A stretch of DNA of 64,000 nt from Gemmatimonadota bacterium (GCA_016704465.1 JADJAD010000013.1:62001-126000); one strand, 5' to 3'. Shown: positions 35,410-44,213, counted from the stretch's first letter. Numbers and translations: made by a program. Notes: generated by a model from the sequence alone, not told the origin.

Positions 35410-36104
35410 CGCCTTGGGCGCCGCACCACGGCGCCAGCCCCGACCACCGCGATGAGGGCGAAGGCGAACCATTGGATGGCGTAACTGCGATGGGAGCCTT
35501 CGCCCAGTGTCGGCAGGTCGACGCGGATGAGGTGCGCGAGCGTGTCGCCCTGCACGGCCCCTTGCCGCTGCACCACGAGGAACGGCGCAACACGCTCGCC
35601 GAGGCGGGCCTCGATGGAGTCGCGGACCAGTCGCCGGATCCCGCGCGGTTGTGACGGAGTCGACATCATCCCGCTGGCGATCACGTACTCCTCGAGGTAG
35701 CCATCGACCGTCACCGAGTCCCCTTCCCGCCATGGCGAGAGGTCGACCGTCATCCCGTCGGCGGCGTACGCCCAGCCGCGATTCACGAGCACCAGCTCCC
35801 CGCCGGCCACAACGAGCGGCGTCAGGACGTGCACACCGGGCGCGCCGCTGCGACCGCGCGACGTGAGCACGAGTTCGCGGGCATAGTCGTAGCGCCCCGC
35901 CAGCCGCACGCGTCGATAGCGGGCCATGGCCGAATCCCGCGTCGCCGTCTCCCAGTCCGCCGGCTCCGCCTCGAGTCGTGCGGCGACTCGGGCGTTGACG
36001 GCCCGCTGCTCGCCCAGCCGGCTGAGCTGCCAGACGCCGAGCCGCACACAGCCTGCGGCCATGACCAGCGCGAAGACGATGAAGGCGAGGGTGCGGCGCG
36101 GCAT
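35406..36104 (-). CDS. SURF1 family cytochrome oxidase assembly protein
   Basis: A 232-residue protein with the SURF1 topology. The N-terminal membrane segment is RRTLAFIVFALVMAAGCVRLGVW with the conserved GxWQLxR (GVWQLSRLGEQRA). The periplasmic domain has VRLAGRYD, PGVHVLTPL and ELVLVNRGWAY. A C-terminal membrane segment (YAIQWFAFALIAVVGAG) closes it. SURF1 proteins help insert heme a into cytochrome oxidase. No oxidase genes are in the window. ATG 36104 begins at the first membrane segment. The last four bases overlap the convergent transporter gene. Confidence 0.93.
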   Translation of the reverse strand: MPRRTLAFIVFALVMAAGCVRLGVWQLSRLGEQRAVNARVAARLEAEPADWETATRDSAMARYRRVRLAGRYDYARELVLTSRGRSGAPGVHVLTPLVVAGGELVLVNRGWAYAADGMTVDLSPWREGDSVTVDGYLEEYVIASGMMSTPSQPRGIRRLVRDSIEARLGERVAPFLVVQRQGAVQGDTLAHLIRVDLPTLGEGSHRSYAIQWFAFALIAVVGAGAVVRRPRR

Positions 36105-36162
36105 GACGTGGGGGAGAGGGACGCTCCAAGATAGCCGCCGCGTCGCGACATCCGGCGCCGAG

Positions 36163-36969
36163 CTACAAGAGACGCATCTGGTCGCCGAGATCGTCGGGAT
36201 CCACGACGGACATCCCCAGCAGCTGTTGCAGCTCCCGCAGCGACGCGGGAGCGTGGCCGGCGAAGTGATTGTTGACGTAGCCGTAGACCCGCGCGCGTCG
36301 CGCCAGCGCCGGCAGGACCGCCGCCCACGCGGCGAGCTCTCGCGAGCGGTCCACCTGCACCCTGGAGTAGTCGACCAGGTCGCGGTTGGGCCCCATCCAC
36401 CGCAGGTAGGCAAAGTCGGCGGTGGGTCGCTCCGCCGCCGCGAGCATCGTGCGTCGCGGAATCCAGCGCGCGTCGGTCAGCGCCAGTGCAACCCGATGCT
36501 CGGCCAGCAGCGCGAGGATCCCATCCTGGATCCACCCGCGCTGCCTGAACTCGATCGCGAAGTCGATGTCGTGCGGGAGCGAGGGAAGGAACCCCGCCAG
36601 CGCAGGCAGCTCGACCGGGCCGAAGTTGGGAGCGAGCTGGACGAGGACCGGCCCGAGCTTGTTGCCCAGGAGCCGGGCGCGTTCGGCGAACAGGGCGAGC
36701 AGGTCGCCGGAATGGCGTAGTCGGTTCTCGTGGGTGATTTCCTGCGGGAGCTTGAGGGCGAAGCGAAATCCCTCGGGCACGCGCTCGCCCCACCCCTTCA
36801 CCGTCTTGGCGGGTGGAACGGCATAGAACGTGGAATCGACTTCGACGGTGTCGAAGGCGCGGGCGTACGTCGTGAGATAGTTCGGGCTCCGGGTACCGGA
36901 CGGATAGAACGGGCCGACCCAGGCGTCGTAGTTCCAGCCCTGCGCGCCGAGTCGGATCGGGTTGGTCAT
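36163..36969 (-). CDS. DUF72 (YecE-like) family protein
   Basis: A 268-residue TIM-barrel-type protein of the DUF72 family: RLGAQGWNYDAWVGPFYPSG at the start, the EVDSTFYAVPP motif, FRFALKLPQEITH, DIDFAIEFRQRGW, and YGYVNNHFAGHAP near the end. The family is widespread but has no established activity. ATG 36969 is at the conserved start of the domain; upstream in-frame residues are Arg-rich. It is divergent from the SPFH gene, with about 140 bp between. Confidence 0.92.
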   Translation of the reverse strand: MTNPIRLGAQGWNYDAWVGPFYPSGTRSPNYLTTYARAFDTVEVDSTFYAVPPAKTVKGWGERVPEGFRFALKLPQEITHENRLRHSGDLLALFAERARLLGNKLGPVLVQLAPNFGPVELPALAGFLPSLPHDIDFAIEFRQRGWIQDGILALLAEHRVALALTDARWIPRRTMLAAAERPTADFAYLRWMGPNRDLVDYSRVQVDRSRELAAWAAVLPALARRARVYGYVNNHFAGHAPASLRELQQLLGMSVVDPDDLGDQMRLL

Positions 36970-37060
36970 GCTCGCAATGCTCTGGGCTGCGCGCCCGCTG
37001 TCAAGGCGCGACCGGCGGAGCGCGCGACAGGTCGGCAACGCCATCCGCCGCTTGTCCGTG

Positions 37061-37100
37061 CGGTATCATACTGATATCATGATGCTACCATACTATAGGA
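37061..37100 (+). promoter_or_regulatory. AT-rich promoter/operator-like element upstream of the SPFH gene
   Basis: An AT-rich island in an otherwise very GC-rich region. It contains loosely repeated TATCAT/CCATAC blocks, a GATATC palindrome, and a TACTAT -10-like box at 37091-37096 directly before AGGAG and the ATG at 37113. No good -35 was found at 16-18 bp. The repeated blocks could be operator half-sites. Confidence 0.45.
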
Positions 37101-37112
37101 GCGTTCGACTCC

Positions 37113-37981
37113 ATGTTACGAGAGATTACCAAGTCCGGGACGAGCGGTCTGCTCGCACTCGTCCTCTCCCTGCTCGTCCTCGTCGGCGGCGGTGAGCGTG
37201 TGATCGCTGGCGCGAGGGGAGATGCGCCCGCGGTTGCAGTGCTCGGCGCGATCTTGCTATTGATCGGGATTCTGGGATTGAGCGGACTGTTCACGGTCCA
37301 GCCGAACCAGGGCAAGGTGCTGACCCTCTTCGGGCGGTACGTCGGGACGGTGCGGGAGTCCGGGCTCTTCTGGGCGAATCCCTTCTATACGAAGCAGGCG
37401 GTGTCGTTGCGCACCCGGAACTTCGAGACCGCGAAGCTCAAGGTGAACGACAACCACTCGAACCCGATCGAGATCGGCGCGATCGTGGTCTGGAAGGTGG
37501 TCGACACCGCCGAGGCGATGTTCGAGGTCGACGACTACACGCACTTCGTGGTGATGCAGTCCGAGGCGGCGGTACGCGCGCTGGCGCAGTCGTATCCGTA
37601 CGATGCGCACGGGCACGACGAGATTGCCTTGAGCACGCACCCGAACGACGTGTCCCTGGCGCTGCAGCAGGCCGTGTCGGACCGCCTGCTCAAGGCGGGG
37701 GTCGAGGTGATCGAGGCGCGGCTGAGCCACCTGGCCTATGCGCCCGAGATCGCCGGCGCCATGTTGCGGCGGCAGCAGGCGGCGGCGATCATCGCGGCGC
37801 GCGCCAAGATCGTCGAGGGGCGGTCGGGATGGTGGAGAACGCGCTCTCGATGCTGGGCGAACGCAACGTCATCACGCTCGATGAGGAGCGGAAGGCGGCC
37901 ATGGTGAGCAACCTGCTGGTGGTGCTGTGCTCCGACCGCGACGCGCAGCCGGTATTGAACACCGGGAGCCTCTACCAATGA
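37113..37981 (+). pseudogene. SPFH/band 7 family protein gene with a one-base frameshift
   Basis: The N-terminus has two membrane segments (LLALVLSLLVLVGG and VAVLGAILLLIGILGLSGLF). A SPFH domain follows: VQPNQGKVLTLFGRYVGTVRESGLFW, FETAKLKVNDNHSNPIEIGAIVVWKV, ALQQAVSDRLLKAGVEVIEARL. After KIVEG the annotated frame turns into Trp/Arg-rich sequence. The expected continuation (AVGMVENALSMLGERNVITL, ending GSLYQ) is in another frame and closes at 37981. One G is missing from the run at 37817-37820, and 869 nt is one short of a multiple of three. Repaired, it is a 289-residue protein. AGGAG precedes the ATG. Confidence 0.82.
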
Positions 37982-37999
37982 CCTGGTCGCGGTGAGGGC

Positions 38000-38221
38000 G
38001 TGGGCGAGACCGTGACGCCGCGCCGATCGTTCCTGCTACGCGTGGAGCCCGCGCTGCTGGAGCACGTGCAGCGCTGGGCCAACGACGACCTGCGCAGCCT
38101 CAACGGCCAGATCGAGTTCCTGCTGCGTGGCGCGCTCCGGGACGCGGGGCGCCTTCCGAAGGGGGAGGGCGCACCGGCACCGGGCGTTTCGGACAACCGA
38201 GACGAAGATCTCGGGGCCTGA
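38000..38221 (+). CDS. Arc-like ribbon-helix-helix protein, partner of the SPFH gene
   Basis: A 73-residue protein with an RHH-type segment: RRSFLLRVEPALLEHVQRWA then NDDLRSLNGQIEFLLRGAL, as in Arc family domains. It begins 18 bp after the SPFH stop. Similar small proteins often follow slipin/SPFH genes, so DNA binding is likely but the target may not be a classical operator. GTG 38000 has GGTGAGG just upstream; a later GTG (VTPRRSF) would also leave the domain intact. Confidence 0.75.
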   Translation: MGETVTPRRSFLLRVEPALLEHVQRWANDDLRSLNGQIEFLLRGALRDAGRLPKGEGAPAPGVSDNRDEDLGA

Positions 38222-38247
38222 TGCGTCGCGTGGGCGACGCCGCCGTG

Positions 38248-39741
38248 CTACCGGTAGGTCTCGAAGAATCCCGCTCCCTCGCCGGCCACTGGCTGGCCGT
38301 CGAGGCGTCCGCTGATGCGCGCCGTTCCCTTCATCTGGATGAAGTAGGGACGGGCAACCGCGCGCGCCAGCCCGCTCTCCCCGCGTTCGACGATGGAGCC
38401 ACGCACGTCGGTCGCGGTGGCATCCTCGATGGCCAGCTCCACACGCAGCGTGTCCGCGCCGCGGATGTCGAGCATCACCGCGCGCGTCGGGACGGCGATC
38501 CGGCGGCCATTCACGACGATGGTGCGCCCATCCTCATACTGCACCTCGCGGGGGCGAAAGACGGCCCGGAAACCGGCCGAGTCGACCAGGTAGAAGAAGA
38601 AGGGCGTGTCGGCGAGCACGGAGTCGGGCGCTTGCACCCGCCCATACAGGAACGTGTAGGCGCCAGCGCGCGCGGCACCCCAGTCCCAGGTGACGCCGCG
38701 CCACGTGCCCCAATTGTGGTCGTGGTAGGCCTGCGCCTCGTCGTGGCGCTCGCACTGCGCGCCGACGCACACCGTGCCGGTGGCCGAGGCGCGCAGGCCA
38801 GCCACCACGTAGCCCGACACGAAGTCGCCGGCGCCTAACGACGTGCCGGGGAAGTACGCCCCCCGGGCCGGGGACACGACGAGGTCCACCGTGGCGCTCG
38901 CCCCGCCATCCTCGGCCGGGATGCGCGCCTGCACGGCGTAGCGTCCGTCGGGCAGGACGCGCACGAAGGCGTCGTCCAGCTGCAGGTCGGCGTCCTGCGT
39001 CGAGTAGCGCACGGCGGTCCGGTCGATGCGACGCGCGTAGCGACGCGCGGGCTCCCCCTCCTCGTGCAGGGTGAGCAGGAGCTGTCCTCCCCAGTCGCCC
39101 CGCGGCACCTCGCCGCCGAGCATGAACGTGAGGAACGCCCACCGGCGCCGATCGGCCGAGAGGACGTTGAAGTAGTGCCACTCGCCCCAGCTGTCCGGGT
39201 CGCGCACCCCGACGGGCGTCTCGTGGAAGTGATCGATGCCGTGCCGCAGCTGTCGATCGTCGGGCGCCGCCCATCGACGATCGCCCGCATCATCGTCCCA
39301 ATGACCTGCGACGACGGCGGGCGCGGCCCCGACGGCGCGCGTCGCCGACGGAACTTCCCCACTGCCGCGAACCGCCAGCTCGGGGAGGCGCGGGCCGCGC
39401 AGGTAGAGCAGCTTGCCCTCCATCTGCGGCGCGGCGGCGCGCACCAGCGACTGCAGGCGCGGCGCGGCGAGCAGTTGCAGATAGACGAAGCGGGCGTTGG
39501 TGACCGAGAACCACATGCCGCCCACGCCGCCGGTCTTGAGCACCTCGAGGTCCACGCCGTCGGGGAGCACCGTCAGCTCGCCGCCGCCGACCAACTGCTC
39601 GTCGCGCGACTGGATGACCATCGCCTCGCCGATCGACAGCAGGGTGATCATGACACCGACCCCGAGCCCGAAGCCCGCCAGGAGCAAGAGCGAGCGCCAT
39701 GGACGAAGGACGAGGTTGCGCAGCGCGAGGGTCAGGAGCAT
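38248..39741 (-). CDS. Fusion of an ABC permease N-terminal half with an AttH/CrtC-like lipocalin domain
   Basis: A 497-residue protein. Residues 1-40 (MLLTLALRNLVLRPWRSLLL, then FGLGVGVMITLLSIG) are the first membrane segment of a FtsX/MacB-type permease. The segment to about residue 120 (GGGELTVLPDGVDLEVLKTG) reads like the start of its periplasmic domain. From about 165 onward the sequence is AttH/CrtC-like: DSWGEWHYFNVLSADRRRWAF, HEEGEPARRYA, AQAYHDHNWGTWRGVTWDWG, and a C-terminal strand-rich half. AttH is the secreted lipocalin-like partner of AttEFG ABC transporters. The fusion in one frame is unusual. ATG 39741 lies 16 bp after the ATPase gene. Confidence 0.8.
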   Translation of the reverse strand: MLLTLALRNLVLRPWRSLLLLAGFGLGVGVMITLLSIGEAMVIQSRDEQLVGGGELTVLPDGVDLEVLKTGGVGGMWFSVTNARFVYLQLLAAPRLQSLVRAAAPQMEGKLLYLRGPRLPELAVRGSGEVPSATRAVGAAPAVVAGHWDDDAGDRRWAAPDDRQLRHGIDHFHETPVGVRDPDSWGEWHYFNVLSADRRRWAFLTFMLGGEVPRGDWGGQLLLTLHEEGEPARRYARRIDRTAVRYSTQDADLQLDDAFVRVLPDGRYAVQARIPAEDGGASATVDLVVSPARGAYFPGTSLGAGDFVSGYVVAGLRASATGTVCVGAQCERHDEAQAYHDHNWGTWRGVTWDWGAARAGAYTFLYGRVQAPDSVLADTPFFFYLVDSAGFRAVFRPREVQYEDGRTIVVNGRRIAVPTRAVMLDIRGADTLRVELAIEDATATDVRGSIVERGESGLARAVARPYFIQMKGTARISGRLDGQPVAGEGAGFFETYR

Positions 39742-39757
39742 CGTCGGCGCAGTCCGT

Positions 39758-40555
39758 TCAGCCGGGGGTGCGTCGAAATGGTGACGCGGCGTCGACGAGC
39801 GCGGGCGAGATTGTGGTTCGGGGGGGGCCCCCCACGTCGCCAGGTCCATTGCGCTCATCCGACACGATCACGCCGTCCACCATGTGCACCACCCGGCGCG
39901 CCGCACGCGCCAGTACCTCGTCGTGCGTCACCACGACGATCGTCACACCATCCCGGTTGAGCTGGTCGAACAGCGCGATCACGTCGCGTCCCGTGCGCGC
40001 GTCCAGCTCCCCCGTCGGCTCATCGGCCAGCAGCAACGCCGGCTCGTTGGCCAGCGCCCGGGCGATCGCCACCCGCTGCTGCTCACCACCCGAGAGCTGC
40101 GCCGGCCGATGCCCGCCTCGCGCCTCGAGCCCCACGTACGACAGGAGTTCGCGCGCCCGTGCACGCCGCGCGCGCTTCGCCGCCCCCGCCTCGGCCATCG
40201 GCAGCTCCACGTTCTCCAGCGCCGTCAGCATCGGCATCAGGTAGAAACGCTGGAAAACGAAGCCGATGTGCCGCAGCCGAAACTCCGTGGCCTCGCGGTC
40301 ACGCATGTGCGACACGTCGCGTCCCCGCAGCAGGACCGTCCCGCTGGTTGGACGGTCGATCGCACCCAGCAGGTTGAGCAACGACGACTTGCCGCATCCC
40401 GACGGACCGACAATGGCGGCGTACTCGCCCTGCTCGATCGTGAGCGATACACCGCGCACCGCACGCACCGGCGCTCCCGCCAGCGCATACTCGCGCGCCA
40501 GGTTCTCCGTGCGAAGCAGCGGGACCCCGCCGCCGGTGGCATGGGACACGGTCAC
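39758..40555 (-). CDS. ABC transporter ATPase, MacB/LolD type (AttE-like)
   Basis: A 265-residue ATPase. Walker A is VGPSGCGKSSLLNL at about residues 50-63. The Q-loop is FVFQRFYLMPMLTA, the signature LSGGEQQRVAIARAL, Walker B ALLLADEPTGELD, and the H-loop VVTHD. It is the cytoplasmic engine of the four-gene Att-like system. The start is GTG 40555, fixed by a GTGA overlap with the upstream permease. The C-terminal 30 residues after the ATPase core are Pro/Gly-rich. Confidence 0.94.
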   Translation of the reverse strand: MTVSHATGGGVPLLRTENLAREYALAGAPVRAVRGVSLTIEQGEYAAIVGPSGCGKSSLLNLLGAIDRPTSGTVLLRGRDVSHMRDREATEFRLRHIGFVFQRFYLMPMLTALENVELPMAEAGAAKRARRARARELLSYVGLEARGGHRPAQLSGGEQQRVAIARALANEPALLLADEPTGELDARTGRDVIALFDQLNRDGVTIVVVTHDEVLARAARRVVHMVDGVIVSDERNGPGDVGGPPRTTISPALVDAASPFRRTPG

Positions 40556-41751
40556 GACACCGCCTCGCTGCGCAGGGTGGTCGCGATCGGGAGCGAACCG
40601 GCGCGCCACGCGGGAAAGGCACCTGCCAGGACGGCGGTCACCACCAGCATCCCGAGGGACTGGTACGCGGCGCGCGGCTCGAACACAAAGAAGTCGATGG
40701 CGGCGGGAAGGCCGGGGAATGCCCGCAGGATGTTGTTGAGATACGTGGCCGTGACCAGCCCCAGCCCGAGCCCGCCCACTGCGCCGACGACGCTGAGGAC
40801 CAGTCCTTCCAGCATCACCTGCTGGGCGATGTGCGGGCGCGACACGCCCAGCGCGCGCATGACCGCCATCTCGCCCACGCGCTCCTGCACGCTGACGGTC
40901 ATGAGCGTGCTGACCAGCAGGAAACCGATCGCCAGGCTCACCGTCCCGAGGATCAACGCCAACTGGCGAAAGTAGGAGAGCCGCTGCTCCACGGACTTCA
41001 CCGCGTCGGCCGTGGCGATCGCCGTGACCCGCGGCAGCTCCCGCTCGATGCCGGCGCGCAGCGCCTCGGCATCCACCCCAGGTTGCGTCTTGACCATCAG
41101 CAGCGACACTTCGTCGGATGGAGCCGTCCCCGCATCTGCCACCATGAACTGTACCGTCGAGAGCGGGAGGGCCGCGGCGGCCTGGCCGGTCGCGAGATAG
41201 TGGAATCGCCCTTCGCCCGAGACGAGCACGCGTCGGCGGGCGGTCCAGCTGCGCAACTGGGCGTCATATCCTGCGGCGACGACGATGGTATCGCCGACGG
41301 CGACCCCCGTGCGGGCCAGGAACGTCGCGTTGACCACCATCCGATCGGCGGCGTCGGCGTCGAGGCCGCGCAGGAGTTCGTAATCGCCCTGGATCGCCGG
41401 GCGGATACCTAACGTGAAGACGGCGGCCGCCGACCCGTCGTCACCCACCACGTGCAACGTCGTGCCCAGCACCGGCGAGACCGCCTGCACGGCCGGCATC
41501 GCGAGCAGGACAGACTCCGCGCTGGCCGCCCGGGCGATGCGGGCCTCGGTGTCGAACGGCAGGGTCCCCTTCGGCGTGAGCCGCACCTCGAATCCCTGTC
41601 GAGTCAGGAGGGCGCGGAACGACACCTGCATCCCGCTCGACAGCATGACCATGTCGAGCAGCATCGCCGCCGAGACCGCGACGCCAAGCATTGCCAACGC
41701 CGTTCGCACGGGGTGGCGTCGAAGGGAGGACCAGGCCAGCGTGGCGCGCAT
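40552..41751 (-). CDS. ABC transporter permease, FtsX/MacB type
   Basis: A 399-residue permease with the MacB topology. The first membrane segment is in LRRHPVRTALAMLGVAVSAAMLL. A large periplasmic domain follows at about residues 45-265. Three C-terminal membrane segments come last, with the FtsX motif VQERVGEMAVMRALGVSRPHIAQQ between the second and third. The start codon overlaps the preceding permease stop as TGATG. This topology fits export of a lipophilic or envelope component, or mechanotransmission. Confidence 0.93.
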   Translation of the reverse strand: MRATLAWSSLRRHPVRTALAMLGVAVSAAMLLDMVMLSSGMQVSFRALLTRQGFEVRLTPKGTLPFDTEARIARAASAESVLLAMPAVQAVSPVLGTTLHVVGDDGSAAAVFTLGIRPAIQGDYELLRGLDADAADRMVVNATFLARTGVAVGDTIVVAAGYDAQLRSWTARRRVLVSGEGRFHYLATGQAAAALPLSTVQFMVADAGTAPSDEVSLLMVKTQPGVDAEALRAGIERELPRVTAIATADAVKSVEQRLSYFRQLALILGTVSLAIGFLLVSTLMTVSVQERVGEMAVMRALGVSRPHIAQQVMLEGLVLSVVGAVGGLGLGLVTATYLNNILRAFPGLPAAIDFFVFEPRAAYQSLGMLVVTAVLAGAFPAWRAGSLPIATTLRSEAVS

Positions 41752-42659
41752 CAGCGACCGAACAACGACAGGGGAGGGACGCCGGTCAAGCGGCGCGCAG
41801 CGAGAAAGCCGGCGCCGATTCCAAGCGCCAGCGAGAGCAGCACAGCAAAGCCCACGGTCCCGGGCGTCACCATGGAGAACGCGAGGGGGGTGCGGTAGAG
41901 CCCGCGGTAGTAGGCATTGATGATCGCCGAGGCTACGTAGCCGAACGCCACGCCGGCCGCACTCCCGAGCAGCGCGATGCACGACGCCTCGATCACGACG
42001 GCCCCCGTCACCGTACGGCGCGAGATGCCCAGCAGGCGCAGCGCCGCCACGTCGCGACGGCGCTCCTCGACCTTGAGCAGCATGATGCACAAGAGGAAGA
42101 TCGCGCTGGCCACGATCGAGATCACGCCGATCGCCCGGTTGAAGCGCGACACGACGGCGAAGGTGCGGGACGCCTGCGCCGCCACGTCGCTGGACCGGTG
42201 CGCGCGGAAGCCGAAGCTGCGTGCGTTGATCGCGGCGAGGGCTGCGTCGGTCGATCCGGGCGTGACCGCGACCGCGAAGCGATCCACGCGATCGCCGGCG
42301 CCAGTCACCGACTGCAGGTGGTCGAGGTGCAGCCGCACGCGATACTCGGCGCGCGCCACCTCGGACGGGTCGGCCGCACGCCTAACGATCGCCCCGACCA
42401 CCACTCGCTCTCCCGCGCCACCCGGCGTGGCGGAGATCGTCAGGGTGTCTCCCAGGCGCACTCCCCGGTCCGCGACGAGCCGCTCGTCGACCGCGATGGT
42501 CCGCAGCGCGCCCGCAGGGGCCGGGGACACATCCTCGACGCGCCCCGCACCCACCTGCGCGCGCGCGTCGCCCTGCGCTTCGATGGCGCGGGGCAACCCG
42601 CCCAGCGCGCACGCAAGGGTGAGGACGACGATTGGGTGGCAGGGAATGCAGGAGTCCAT
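41751..42659 (-). CDS. ABC transporter permease, FtsX C-terminal type, with signal-like N-terminus
   Basis: A 302-residue protein. An N-terminal hydrophobic stretch (PIVVLTLACALGGLPRAIEA) is followed by a periplasmic domain of about 150 residues. The FtsX C-terminal membrane part comes last (AIGVISIVASAIFLLCIMLL, KVEERRRDVAALRLLGISRR, then two more segments). It lacks the usual basic cytoplasmic N-terminus and NL-type first segment of MacB permeases; that piece instead appears fused to the AttH domain at the other end of the operon. Its stop overlaps the next permease start (TGATG). ATG 42659 is the best start, but the Shine-Dalgarno is weak. Confidence 0.82.
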   Translation of the reverse strand: MDSCIPCHPIVVLTLACALGGLPRAIEAQGDARAQVGAGRVEDVSPAPAGALRTIAVDERLVADRGVRLGDTLTISATPGGAGERVVVGAIVRRAADPSEVARAEYRVRLHLDHLQSVTGAGDRVDRFAVAVTPGSTDAALAAINARSFGFRAHRSSDVAAQASRTFAVVSRFNRAIGVISIVASAIFLLCIMLLKVEERRRDVAALRLLGISRRTVTGAVVIEASCIALLGSAAGVAFGYVASAIINAYYRGLYRTPLAFSMVTPGTVGFAVLLSLALGIGAGFLAARRLTGVPPLSLFGR

Positions 42660-42957
42660 GATTGCGTCGATAAACTGCGTCGGGCCGTGCGCTGTTCCCC
42701 GGGGCGGCGGGACCGACTGGCACCTGAGCCACCCGCCAGGTGCGTACAGGCCCACGCACGACGTTCTTCGCGGTCAATGCGTGTTCGAACGACATGCGGG
42801 TAGCGGCCGGCCGGCGCTGCTGCCGCTGCTGCGGCGACTGCCGCTCCTACCGCCGCTGCGTGGCGTCCGGGGCTACAGGTCACCGCACCATATAGTCGCC
42901 GGTCGTGCCAGCGACGCCGCGTCAGCCGGACGCCGTCGGCCATTGGTGCGATGACTT
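42660..42957. other. Gap between the Att-like operon and the DtxR-family gene
   Basis: About 300 bp upstream of the permease operon. It contains a GC-rich stretch of repeated CTGCCG-like triplets at about 42815-42860. A TATATG on the minus strand (42889-42894) could be a -10 box for the permease operon, but no -35 is convincing. No gene is supported. Confidence 0.4.
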
Positions 42958-43767
42958 CTAGTCCGGCAGCAATTCGACGAGCACGCGTGACGCCAGCGCC
43001 GGCCCCACTTGGCAGCTCCCCTTCCCCACGTGCAGGGTCAGCGGGCCGTCGAAGGGGGCCCGATCGGTCAGCTGCACCACCACCCCGGGGCGAATGCCGA
43101 TGCGCGCCAGGTAGCGGAGGAGTTCGGAGTCCTCATCGCTCACGCGCGTCACGCGCGAGCGCTGACCCCGCGCGACGTCCGAAAGCTTCCTGTGGCGCGT
43201 CTCGTCGATGATGCCGTCGCGGGTGGGGATCGGGTGCCCGTGCGGATCGGTCTCCGGCTCACCGACGGCCGACGCCATGCGGTCCACCAGTTCGTCGCTC
43301 ACCGCATGCTCGAGACGCTCGGCCTCCGCGTGCACGCGATCCCACGGATACCCCAATGCCTGCGCCAGGTACGCCTCGATCACCCGATGGCGCCGAATGG
43401 TCCGCAGCGCCGCCCGACGGCCGGTATCGGTCAGGCGCACGCCGCGGTAACGCTCGTAGGAGACGAGCCCCTGGTCGGCGAGGCGCCGGACCATGCCGCT
43501 GACCGACGGCGCGGCGATGGCCAGCTTGGCGGCGATGTCGGTGGTGGCCGCTGCGCCGCCGCCCTGCTCGATCCCATAGATCGCCTTCAGGTAGTCCTCG
43601 ACCGGGGCCGTCAGCTCGCTCACGACTGGAGGTCCGGCCGCTGCGGCGGCGGGCGGGCGGGCCGCGTTAGGTGCCGCCTTCTCGACGGCGCCCGGCGCAC
43701 CCTTCGCAGCGTTCCGTGCCGCCTTCGCGTGGGCGTTGGGCGCCGCCTTCGCCTTGCGGGCCGTCAC
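42958..43767 (-). CDS. mntR: DtxR/MntR family metal-dependent repressor
   Basis: A 269-residue regulator. An Ala/Lys/Pro-rich N-terminal extension of about 45 residues precedes the winged helix (DYLKAIYGIEQ, then DIAAKLAIAAPSVSGMVRRLADQGLVSYERY). The dimerisation domain with metal ligands follows (HAEAERLEHAVSDELVDRM), then a C-terminal SH3/FeoA-like domain from about 195. Where DtxR has the metal-binding Cys this protein has Glu, as in Mn-responsive MntR, supporting Mn(II) sensing (inference). GTG 43767 overlaps the UspA stop as GTGA. It is the last gene of the Nramp operon and probably represses it through the palindrome at 45652. Confidence 0.9.
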   Translation of the reverse strand: MTARKAKAAPNAHAKAARNAAKGAPGAVEKAAPNAARPPAAAAAGPPVVSELTAPVEDYLKAIYGIEQGGGAAATTDIAAKLAIAAPSVSGMVRRLADQGLVSYERYRGVRLTDTGRRAALRTIRRHRVIEAYLAQALGYPWDRVHAEAERLEHAVSDELVDRMASAVGEPETDPHGHPIPTRDGIIDETRHRKLSDVARGQRSRVTRVSDEDSELLRYLARIGIRPGVVVQLTDRAPFDGPLTLHVGKGSCQVGPALASRVLVELLPD

Positions 43768-44213
43768 GGGGGCGAGGCTCGTTTCCCCCCGCCAGGCGCT
43801 CGCAGCAGCAGGACTGGGATGAACGTGTCATGCCGCACGGCACTCGCCACGCTCCCATGGATCACGTCGCCGATGAACTTGTGTCCATGCGTGGCCATGG
43901 CGATGAGGTCGCACCCCTCGCGCACGGCCGCGGATGTGATTTCACGCGCGGGTTCACCGTTGGCGAGGACTGCCTCGGCGCGAATTCCGTCGGCGTTGAG
44001 GTCGTGGGCCACGCGCTCGATGTACTCGCGGTCGTCCCGCATCTCTTCTGACTCACGCAGGTTCAGCGCGGCGAGGTTGCGAGCGGCCCAGCCGTCGGCC
44101 ACATGAATGATGACGATCGAGGCGCCGGAGTGACGCGCCAGCCGGCGCACGTGCTCCAGGATGCAGTCATCGGTGGATGTGTGCTCAAGCGGCACGAGGA
44201 TGCGTTGATACAT
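43764..44213 (-). CDS. Universal stress protein (UspA family)
   Basis: A 149-residue single-domain protein. YQRILVPLEHTSTDDCILEH is the N-terminal strand-loop, and ATHGHKFIGDVIHGSVASAV carries the G-2x-G-9x-G-(S/T) ATP-binding signature. ATG 44213 is fixed by a TGATG overlap with the Nramp stop, giving a protein four residues shorter than the first possible start. It sits between a Mn/Fe transporter and its likely regulator, so a role in metal or oxidative stress is plausible (inference). Confidence 0.92.
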   Translation of the reverse strand: MYQRILVPLEHTSTDDCILEHVRRLARHSGASIVIIHVADGWAARNLAALNLRESEEMRDDREYIERVAHDLNADGIRAEAVLANGEPAREITSAAVREGCDLIAMATHGHKFIGDVIHGSVASAVRHDTFIPVLLLRAPGGGKRASPP

